Assembly: GCA_033026295.1 (NCBI GenBank)
Contig: CM065181.1
Coordinates: 3,877,001 to 3,941,000 of the forward strand
DNA length: 64,000 bases
Reading direction: 5' to 3'
Source of the DNA: Channa striata
Lineage: Eukaryota; Chordata; Actinopteri; Anabantiformes; Channidae
The translations under genes and the position numbers were made by a program. Below the pieces are notes generated by a model. That model saw only the letters and a list, made by a program, of their open reading frames with translations. It did not search any database and had not been told where the DNA came from. This document shows, one piece after another, positions 12,601-24,600 of the stretch. Positions within the stretch are counted from its first letter, which is position 1; the number at the start of each line of letters is the position of its first letter.

Positions 12601-15600
12601 AGTTGTGTAACGATAAAAACGCCACGTAGAACATCTCTCCAGTAATGACGACTAACTGGCAACAGGTTAGGAAAGAAAAAGAGCATCCCTAAGCAACTAA
12701 GTCTGTTAGATGAAGTGATGGGATAAGGTTGAACACCGTGAAAAGTGTTCAATATCTTGAGAATAACTTTGTTCAACGTAAAATTGCAAAAAAATTCATC
12801 TTGTACCATTTATAATATCATGAAAACATTTAGCGATTCTGGAGAAATCTCTGAACACAAGGGACAAGGCCAAAAGATATTCAGTGGTTGTGATCTACAG
12901 GCCTTCAGGCAGCAGCCATCTAAAGCAGGCACGATTTTATAGTGGGAATTACTGCATGGGCTCATAAAAAAAGAAACGTGAAGAAATGAAAAATAAGATA
13001 AAGGGGTCTGAAACGCTTGAGCGGCTCGACAAATAAGGGAAAAAAAACTGCTTTCAAAATTAAAGCAGTTTATCTCCTTAGTTCTCAAATGCTTGCGTGT
13101 GAATCAGCACAGTGGTAAACATGAGTCTGTCCCATTATTTATTAAACATATTACTGGCAATAAATTCAAAAGGAGCAACTATTTTTCATTTTGTAGCAGT
13201 TTTTGTGTGGTCTTTGTATTATTTACAATGAAAAATAGGTTTCAAATGATTTTCATTTGCATTGAATTGCTTTGATTTTACACAACATCCAAACTGGAAG
13301 CAGGGTTTGTACAGTCCAACACACAGACAGTACAACAAAGGACACATCTAAAACAAAGCATAAAATACTCGGTGTGTCATACATTTATATTGTTGTATGA
13401 ATATATCAGATTGCAACTATATAATAGGACATATATTTCTTCTGATTTGATTTTTTTAACTGATACAGTGTTGGATTGAAGGAACAATGGCTTTACATTA
13501 CATTGGACATTTTAGTGAGGAATGAAGAAAAAACTAAATAACAGTGATATTAGCGGTTCAATTGTTATTGTTTTGTTCCATTAGAGTAGACCAAAGTTCA
13601 ATGTCTAGATAGAAATAAATATTGATTTTACTTATGCTCATTTTTCACACTGGCTGCATAAACAATAATTATTGCTTTTGGAAGCAGTGATGGAGGGGGC
13701 TGCATTTCTTGAAGCAAGAGGTTTCAGTTATAATCACATCAAACACAGAAGCTCATTTAAAAGCGCCACTGAGTCAACTGCAATCATTAAACTCATTACA
13801 GACTTTTTTCCAGTACATAATAAATGAGATGAGCTGTTAGATTTTTCTTTCTCCTATCCCCAGAAAATTGGCCACTCTTGTCATCTGAAAACTACGAGTT
13901 ACAGCAGGTGGCCTGATTTAAACCCTAGCAGTCTGACGTTGATAAATGATTGAGGAGGGTGTGATATAAATAAAACAGAAACCTTAAAGAAATCATGGCA
14001 TTATGATTTCATATTTGTCCATCCCGTAATAGCCGTTACTGGGCATGAGGTGGGACACAAGCTTAACAGGTTGCCACATAAAGACAAACAACTGATCAAC
14101 CGATGTCTTTAGACTGTGGGAGGAAACTGCAGCACCTCAACACAGGCACAAAGAGAACATCCAAACTCCACAGAGTCGGGCCACCAGATCGCTAATAACC
14201 ACCGAGCTGCCATTTCTGTTGGTTTCACATTTTAATTTGAGTAAAGATAGTCCACTCATCACCACCCAGAAACTCTGATGCTTCAACCAGTTAACTGAAT
14301 TACGGCATGAAAGTGATTCTATGCGGAATGTTTTACCCAAATACAAGCTTAGTTAAAAGATGGAAATTCACACCATTAAGCAGCAGCAGATTGTGACAAA
14401 CTCCACCTCTAAATATAGATATAAATGGCAATGCAAAATGTCTGTAATGTGTGGCCCAATTAGTCATGGTGCTGCTCTTCTGTAAACGTCTTTTTCTTTG
14501 CATGATTCACACTCATGCATCAAATCCACATTGTACATCTCATTTAGGTTTGCCACAGACTCTACACAGAGATTTATGCCTCAGCCAGAACTGGAACCTC
14601 CCAATCAGGTCTGCTCTGTCCTGTCTCATTCAGTTATGGTATTTACATTTACATTTTGTCATTTAGCAGACGCTTTTATCCAAAACGACCTACAGAGTAA
14701 TTTGGTACATACATACACAGTGGTGATGGCTGCCATGCAGGGTGCTCATCACCAACTGGGGGTTCAGTGTCTTGCCCAAGGACACTTTGACATGTAGCAA
14801 GCAGGGACTGGGGATCGAACCACTGTGGTCCATGGACTGCCGCCAGCCGGGTTTTGTTCGAAATGCCTCCCTCCCCATCTACCACTTCTCTCTATGCTGA
14901 CTTGCAGTGGTTTTAGTAAAAGAAACTGTTTTACCATCTCTTGGCTCCACCTCCAACATGAACTGCTCAATTTCAGTCAAATTTGTTTATAGAAAACCAA
15001 AAAACGAATCACGGTGGCATTTAAATCCCACCACCAACTAGCATTTTGGCAGTGTAATTGCACAGCAACACAGTCACACCAACACAAACGTGTAACTGGT
15101 CACAGCCGACACTATTGATCATAACTGTGTGGGCTGTGCATAGATTCCGATTCAGATCAGGGTTACCTAACTTGGATGAGTACAATGGATCTTCCTGAGG
15201 TTCTTTAAGACTTTTTGCCTCATCTGTTTTCAGTTTTATGAATGGTTGGTCTAGAGGCAGCCTTACTCATGTCCGATGGTCCAAAAATCTAAAAGCACTC
15301 TGAAATAAATAAAACCATTTACATGTTTTAGTTCTTTTCAAAAACGTTCGATAGGAATCAGATTCAGACTCATACTTCAGAGTAAGATCCTGTTCCCTGA
15401 ATGGATTCCATGTAATGTCTGGTCTTGGGAGACCAGACATTATCATCATTATACTTTTTTCGAGTCATGACTTTCGACTTAGGAAAACCCTCGCCAGACA
15501 TTTTAGCTCCAGAAATCCTTTGTAGTCTTGGGATTTCATTGTGTTCTGCACAGTTTCATGACACAGAGTCCCTGATCCAGCAAAGTAACCCATAACCAAG

Positions 15601-18600
15601 CCTCCTCCATGTCCCACAGTAGGTTTGGGGTTCTTGTCTGTGAACATATACTGTAGTAGAGATGACGTGACTTGCCAGAAATCACCAGTTTTTTTCTTAG
15701 TTGGCCAAAGGACATTTCCCAGAAGTATGTGGTTTGACAAGTTGCATTTTAACAAAGTCTGTCTTCTTTATGTTCTTCTGTCACCGTTGGAGTCCTCCCT
15801 GGAGCCCACTGTTGCTCAAAAAGAGACAGATGGTGCGATCAGAGACCGATGTACTTTGCCCTTGAAGTTTAGCCTGTATCTCTTGTCTACCATTTGTGCT
15901 GTCCTTCTTTTCAATCTAGGGTCAATTTTTGTCTGGTGGCAGCATTGACAGGAGCTGTAGCCATAAGGACAACACTTTGTCCTTTGTCTAAAATATTCTA
16001 AATTCTCTCCATTGCTTTCTGTGATCCAGGGTCAATGTGCTGCACATGATCATTCCAAAGCTCAGAATCACTGTTTTTCTCCACTGAGGGTGCACTCACA
16101 TTAGACAATCTGCTTCGCCTGAGCATGTTTGATCCTGAAAGTCCTAAAGGGCTAAATGAGATTAAAGCCAGGAAACAGGAAACATCACTATAATCCAGTT
16201 ATTTAAATTGTTCGAACAAATCTGTCCGATGCTTAAAAATATTTCTCTACAGCTGTAAAACTTTAGGAACTTCCAGTAAGACCAGTTTTCCACTGTGGAG
16301 CCTCCACTTCAGCCTTCAAATGCAACAAGCACTTTCATGTTCACTCCACTTTCTAGTACAATTTCACTTTTTTGTGACACATTCTTTCAAAAAATCTGAA
16401 CCTTCAAGCCACATTTGAGTTCTTCTTTCATATTTCCAATTTTTGAACAAGAATTGTGTCGTGTGAGCTGTGGCGTTGATTGATTTACAAACACTACTGA
16501 AAGAACTTTTTCCATTTCAATTTTGCCATTTAACCGTTACTTCTGAAAATAGTCTCTCGATGACAGAAACCTCCTAACGCCACGGCCCCCCTCTGCAAGT
16601 ATAGGGGTTAACTTATCATTCTGGGCCTTTTCTGCTTTACTTCATATACTTTAAAGCATGTCCATTTAAAGTGGATGTGCATTCAACTTACCTCTGAGAA
16701 GACTCATCTCTGTATAGTTTTAGTTCATTTTTTCAGTCTAGACAAAAATAAACGGTCAATTGTGCAGCAGATGGCAGGTTGTGAACAATCCCTTGTAAGG
16801 CTGATCGTCATAATCTCTAATGTGTATTAAAGCAAAGGACATGTGAACAACACTAGTAATGTAATGATTTGAACCCTTGGAAACCACATAAAAAGCTTTT
16901 TGTGTGAAGTATAAACCCCACCATCTTGAGATGAAATGAAATACAATTTTTTTCTCTCATACACTCAATAAAACTCTCAATCTGTAAGCAGTATTTGATT
17001 CAGCACCCAAAGTCTGACTTTTGACATGATTATGTGATAATGGGATTATATTTATCATCAGTCACAATTCATAATTGAACTGCACTTTAAAATATGCCAC
17101 TTTTCCCTGCCCCTAATGCAAGCTGACAAGATACAGCAGGCCCACACATGATGGATCCCCTGTTAGGGCAAAGCGTGAATGACAGTTACGAGCAGCTAAG
17201 TCGAGATCTTCTTCTCCTACTTCTTCTTTTCTGGCAGATTCTTGCATTATTGCCACCAACTGGAAAATTATGTCTTTATCTGACCAGTGTCCTGAAGCTA
17301 ATGTTTTTAACATAAAGTTGATTTCATGTCCATATTTTTGATTCCTTCACATTCCAGCATCATTCTCAGTACCTGTGATTTTCATTAGTATGTTTAGGAC
17401 AGTAAAAATGGTCTAAAGTCTCTATGTGTTCATTCTCTCAGCACAGACCAGATTTAAGCAGCGCCAGATGTTTCCGTAATAATTTCCATGTTGCCTTTCT
17501 GTGTTCAGCATTTAATTCAGAGGGAGGGGGAAGCTTTTCAATACTTATCTTCCTCCTTGTAGGCCTGAAGAGGCCATTACTATACCAGAAATCTAAATAT
17601 AACTATTTTGTTCATGATATTGTGAAGCATGTTTTTCTTTGGCACATTTGCATTTCTTTTTTTGTTGCTTGCCTACCTCATTGCTACAGGGCTGCCGTGG
17701 CTGGCCCAGCCCTTCCTCCCCACAAGGTTTAGCCCCTTGTAAGGAAATAACAAGCCTTAAAGTACCACAAAGACCTGATGTCTGTAACAAACAATAAGCA
17801 GAAGTAGTGAAACCAACCACAGTCTTTTGCTAACAGCTTCTCATGAATCCAGACTGAGAACTCTATACTTCATGCAGAGATACACGTACTGATAAAGCCT
17901 TGAAAGTGATGAGTCAACATACGTCTGATGAGATATATAATACAAAGTAGGTGGGTATATCAATAAAATGCAGTGTTTCTCTTAATAGTAATATTTATTT
18001 TCCTCTTCTATTTCTCTTTTTTTAATTCAGTTGGGACATGTACGTGTACTGATGGGTAAGGGCAAGAGGCTAAGGAATGCACTTTAGGGGACTGCATTAA
18101 AACACAGGTGTGTGTGTAATATCACCATATATCACACAAGCTATGAGAGGCATATGAGCAGCATTTAAATAAAAAAGTAGATGTTCTGTGTACCCGGTAC
18201 GTCTGCAGTGGGACCGCAGTCAGCACCACTAGGGCCACACCACCTTAGCCGTGCTGACTGTTGGTGCCCACAGTTGGCTGCTTTTCCTAAGGACCGTGTT
18301 TCTGTCCTGTGGCCCCACTTTGGCCGCAGAACGCCTGTTTGCTGAGTGCAGTAATATTGTCTCAGTCCTTATGAATTAGTGAGCCAGTCTTTTCCCACAT
18401 GATTTATTCTGCATTTAACAGTTTTTCATTATGGTGGTTTGTAACTGTTTGCAGACTGCACATACATGCCCATGGGATTTCTGTACTGATGAAGAGACAA
18501 GACTTTCCTTCTACGTCTGCGCTGAAGCAACGTGTTTGCGTATGGAGCTCAGTTTAGATAGGAGAAGTATATTTCCAGATATATAATGCATTTCACAATG

Positions 18601-21600
18601 GGATGTTGAAGCTCGGGCCGTGTGACAGCTGCTGCAGTTCCTTCATTGCACACAGGTGCCTCATCAGTCCCACCATCCGCAGCAGCAGCTTCTCCCACTG
18701 CCAGTTGTCACAAATTCAGCTCAATAAAAATGGGAGGAGCACATTGTGCATTTTGTTTTTCATGTTTGCTAATAAAAAAATTTTAAGCATAGTTAAAAGC
18801 AAAAATAAAATAGCAAAAAAGATATCAAAAAGCTACGGGTCAGTGTATCTATACTCTAAAACCACCAGCTGATAAGGCATTAGGCATAATCGTAGCTGAT
18901 ATTCGCATCCTATGTTGTTAAATAAAATAATATCAGAACCCACAAATTGCATACTGTAAGGCAAAGACACATAACAATGCACACACAAAATATCTGCACT
19001 CATTGTAGAAGATCCAGGTGTGTTCCAGGTCACTTAGACCAGGCTAAGTATGCGTAATGTCACTTGCAGATATTTTGAACTATAAAATAACAAATAACAT
19101 AATGTCTAGAGAGCTATACAGTGTCCGTATGGCACCATGTTTTTTCACTTGAAATATTAGCAATCTAATCTTTAGTTTGCTGAGACTATTTTGGTTCCAG
19201 TGCACCAAAAACCATTGAGTGGCCAAGGGCCATGGTCATTTGTGTGTTTGTGTTTTTCCTTTAACTCCTAGAAACAAAGTAAGTCCTCTCAGAAAGTACA
19301 GGTACAGTAGGACATGGACAATTCATTTGTTCTGTTCATTGAAGACAATTGGGTTTAAGCTCCAAAGATAAATTTGAGATTAAAGTTCAAAACATCATTT
19401 TTATATCTTGCTATTGAAAACTAAACATATTAGAACCTGACAAGCTCTAGTTAAATGCTCTTGGTCTTTGGCCTTGAGTTTTACCTGTGGAAACTCCATT
19501 TGCTACTGACAGAGTTAAATCAACATGAAAACCACAGAGCTGTCTGTATCTGTATCAAGCCAGTATCTATAATCTATAAACGCAAATCTATAAAGGCAAA
19601 ACCACTCAAGAACTGCACAGGGTTTAATGAATTTTTTTTTGAGACAGGTTCCAAGTTATGTGTGTTTCCTCCAGTAGGTTTTTTTAAATTGTCCATGTGG
19701 TCAGCAAAAGTGTTTAGTCAGGCATGAAAGTGTTGACATTGGACGTAGACTTCTCTCTTCTTTCAGCCTTTTAGTCCATGTGGATGTAAAACTCACTGGA
19801 CTTTGGACACTGACACGATGTTCCAGCAGTCACCAGTTTTTTGCAGACCTGCACCATGCAGGTCAATCTGAACCACGTCCTCTCAGTTAAGTGAGGCAGT
19901 TTACTTCTTTCAAAACTTGAATGTTGCTCCACTTTCCAATAACTTTGAATTTATAGCTTCTACTTAAACAACTGTTTAAGAACTGATGATCTTGGAATCT
20001 GCAATATTGCCATGGCGTGGTGAGTTTGAAAACTTTCATTTGTAACTGCAGATGTAAATACCAGAGAAAAAAAGCCAAACTTTAATCTTACCCAAATGTC
20101 TTTAGTGTATTGCAAATCAAACTGATCATCCTTGGCGTTTTGGAGGGGCCAATACTTTTGGAGGGGACTTCACGGGGGGTTGCAGGGGAGACATTTTAGT
20201 ATGAACACAGACTAGTCAGTGAACATCACTCACATTTTGTCTAGTTTCCTCTCTCGTAACAACTTGATATACATAATGAATTTTCATTAATTACAAAAAT
20301 GTAAGGGGTTTTCAAAACTTTTTCACACAATCACTATTTGATCAGATACTAAGGATAAATAGAGAAACTAAGAACAACAATCAGTTATAACTTGCCCAAA
20401 TATATTTCACTCATTTTTCAGTGTCTGTCAAATTTGTATGAATATATTTTCAACACCTTTCTTGTACTGAAACCCATTGTTGGACTAGATCTAGTTTTGC
20501 CGATCTCCCATTTTATGTTGATAAAAGTTTTTTTTTAATAGGCAAAAAAGGCTGACAGTGTTACTGTGGCATGTGTGTAGATGTATGCGCTTGTATAATT
20601 CAAGAAATCTAGATTAAACATCCTTTTAATGAAAACTGATTCACTGGCTCCTAACGTGTATGGAAAAAACATACATGGACTAACCACCTCATAATCACAA
20701 GATCATTAACATGAACTGGCAGTTTTGAAGATGATGTGTGTGTGATATTATGATTTGTGAGATTCTTTTGTTAATACAATGCACTTCCGTACTTGTGAAG
20801 TCTCCTTTAAAAAGCACACGCTGCAGTTATACTGTCAGCTGTCTGCTTTAGTGCCTAATGGCCAGTTAGAGGCTCTGTTTGGCATCGTTCACGAAGGCTG
20901 GAGAATAATGACTTCCCCTTTGAGTGTGTCTCTTCTCGTCATCAACAGCCACAATGGAATCGGACTTAATCTACTTATCCATTACGTTTTTTTTCACATG
21001 AACTAAGCAAACATCAGACAGCTGCCGCATGATAATGCCACAGTTATATATGTATTTACTTACACTCGATGGCAATTGTAGCAGCTTTTTGTCTTTTCTG
21101 AACACATGTTAAAATGAGGACTTAGTTTCTTTCACTCTATTTGATCTCAGCTCACGCTCAGAACTCTGCAGTATTACTGTATAGACCTCATGTATAACTA
21201 CCTCCTTGAGAGTCCCTGAATCTTTCCCCAGTAGAAGACTGCAAAAACAATTTTAACCTGATTCTCTCACAAAGTTTCACACAAAGTGGTGAGCCATGAC
21301 CCATCCTAGTTTACAAGGACTGAGCCTTTGGTGGATGCTCCTTTAATACCCATTCATTATACTCTCCCCAGTTACCAACTAAATTTAAAATTTTATTAAA
21401 AGATTTTGGAACATTTCTACTTAAATTTCTACGATATGTCACAATTTCTTGTTTTGCAAACACCAAACTTTAAATTTCAGATTCTTTGCTGTATGCAACT
21501 ATGTCTCATTCACAAACACAAAAACAGACATAAATTCTGTCGAGTGATTGAGAAGACAAGCGGTGAAGACACAGTGGTCACGTTCACTTCACCTCTCACA

Positions 21601-24600
21601 TACGCTTTAAGCTGGCAATGAGCTGCAACATTTTCAAAAAAATTTCCTCTCTCATTCCCTACAGAGAGGAAACCTTCTACAGGCTTTCTTCATCTTCTGT
21701 CTTTGCCAAAAACATTACCATACCAGAATACCAATTTACAGGATTTTTTCTTCCACAAGCAGCAGCTCAGTAAAGAATCCACTTTCACACAAACTAATCC
21801 AGCCCTCTGCTCGCAGCATGTGGAAGTGGTTTCGAACGGAGGTCACCTGATAGGAAATTAAGTGAGCACTGAGCACAATTCTTATCAAATGGCTGCAGCA
21901 GCAGGAATGGGAAGTGAGGTAGAGGAGAGGATAGACGGGAGGTAAGAGGAGCTCTGTGCTGCTGTGCACCAGCTCCACAGGTGTCAGTGTCAGCCTCTCT
22001 GCACCGCGGGCTCCCAGCACCACAGCGGACCCAGTGCCCAATCCGCGTTGACATGAGCATCCATGCAGACTCTGCTCTAAATGGGGTTTGTGTGCATTTG
22101 AGTGTCTCTATCCAGGGATCTAGGTGAAGCGGCGAATTCAAAATGTATGACTTTTGCTATATTTATAAGCTGCCTGATGTAGCAGTAAAACAAATAAGAG
22201 AAAGATGCTTTGAAATGTGTGTTTGGTTCTTTAAATCCAATCTGTATTTTTCTTGAACTAGTTAGCTGGAAATTAATTTGGAAATTGGTAATTGATTGTT
22301 TAAGTAACTTATCAACCAGAAAACACCAAACATATGTGATGGAGGTTGGAGTTTGAAATTAGTTTTTGGATTTATTGCATTTTATTTACCATCTTACCTA
22401 ATCTCCTGTTATTTCTCTGCTTTTAACTATCTGATAAGACAGTTTAATGTCTTTATCAAACCCTTCTTAATGCTATTTCTGGACTATTTTTTTTTAAACC
22501 AAATTTTATCTCATTAAAGTTTTAATCGTTATTATATAATCAATGGTAAACGGGCTGAGAACTCAGAGCAAAAAAAAATCCAAAGGGCACCTGATATAAG
22601 CAGAGAATAACAAGCGATCGATCTAAAGGCTACTTTCACTTTTACTGCGTTTGCTGTTTTGCGGGGGCTTCTCAGAGGGCACTTTATCATGTTAGTTATC
22701 AACAGGGGCACTTTATCGAATTTCCACTACTGTGAGGCACTTTAAAGGCCACTTTAATGCATTTACTCCATTTTGGGGGCAACCGCATTGGTTTGTTCCT
22801 GTGGTCAGTGTGGGGGTTGATCACCCGATCTCCCCGAGCCCACCCATGTCTACATGAGCCACACAGAAACCAGATTATACATTGTTGACTATCAACTTTA
22901 GTCTTTTTTTATCACAGTCGATTGTTATTTAAAATGGTGGTCAGTTGTTTGGGGCACAAGTCTACGCAGTATTTACACTGATTAACTTTTACTACAATCA
23001 ATCAAGAAAAACTGAAATATCACATTGGCATAATATTCAGACCCTATGCAAAAATGCATGAAATTTAACTCAGGCGCTTGAGGCGCTGTTTCTCTTCATC
23101 ATTGCTGAGATGTTTCTACACTCTGTCAGGAGTCCACCTGCTAAATTAAATTAATTGGACATTATTGGTAAAAGGCACACGCCTCTCAAAAACCATGAGG
23201 TTAAAGGAACTGCCGGTAGCTCAGAAACTGGATTATTGCGAGATAAAGATCTGATAGACAACTGTCATGCCAGTGTTTTCAGGGGACACTAAAAAGTGAC
23301 AGATATTTACATAGTTTGTGTGGCTGCTTTTGCAGTGCGTTGCTTAATGCTGCGCCTATTTGCATGTGCTATCTTGATTTGCAGCGTCGTGAGCATTCAG
23401 GAACAACTGGTAAGGGGGAGAAAAATGCACCAAATGTTTCAAACACAGCTTTTTCTATGCTTTTTCTGTGCCATATCAGTCCTCTTTTTCTGTTTGACAT
23501 TACTGAAACTGTCGTGTTTTTTGTTCTTTGGTCCATAAAAGAGTCTTTGTCATGACCTTGGTAATCGCAGTCTGACAAAAAACATGAACTATTCCTTATA
23601 ATATGAAACACAATCATCAAACTGAACAACATGAAATCTCATTGTAATTTGAGCTCACGCTTAACTACAGCTGCTTCTTTTAAAGAGCTGCACAGCTGCA
23701 GAAAACTGATTTACCTGCTAATCTGCAGTAACATTACAACAAGATGAACATCTTTGTTTATCAGAAGAGCAGCATTGTCCAATAAACTGCATTGAATATG
23801 TATGCAGATTATGCAGACTCTTTTGTCAGAGCCTTCTTTCCATGTTATGTTCCTCTGTGTAATCTGTCAGAATTGGCAAAACACCAAAAGTTTTTCTAAC
23901 ATCCTCACAAACATCCTCACGTGTCTCTTTGCTGTGCGTGAGTAAATTTGGCCCTTGTGCCCATTAGGTGTAATCACAAGGCCCAGGCCAGATCTCTTTT
24001 TTTCACAATTTGTTCTGAGCATGAACACTGGACGAACAGCTAAAGAAATAAACGTGAGCGGATGTGTAATGCATCTAAAACCTGAATTAGATGGTGTTAA
24101 CTTTTGTCTTTTCTACTCCATCTACGTATTTACCCTACGATGAAACTACATAACTAAAATTCCACACCTCTGCCTCACAATAACAAGTGATGCACAAAGG
24201 AAAACTATGAGATGTGATCCAAGCTCTGTACCAGAATTTTGGGTAAGAGGCCAATGAGTGAGGTTGTGAAAAATATTGTTACGGAGCAGGATGCTGATTG
24301 CCTGGATGGGCGATTGTCTTTTGAAAATCAAATGCCTCTACATTTGAAAAAAAAATAAATTAACCAATATGTCATATACACAATACATACCATAAACAAT
24401 AAATAGCTCCAGCAGGATAATGAGAGTGAAGCTGCTACTGTACATAACATCACCTTGGCTGGACACACACTTTCAATAATAAGATGTAGCAGCAGGTAGT
24501 GCTGTTTTCTGTACAGTAGTACAGTAAATTTGCCTTTTTTACATATTCAAAGCCTTCAAATGACTCATGTTTTTGTTAGTAACCTTTGGAGTCACGCAAA

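Noticed and set aside
14800..14842. tRNA B-box-like sequence GATCGAACC
   Set aside because: It is part of a SINE; no cloverleaf or intact A-box could be assembled, so it is not called as a tRNA gene.
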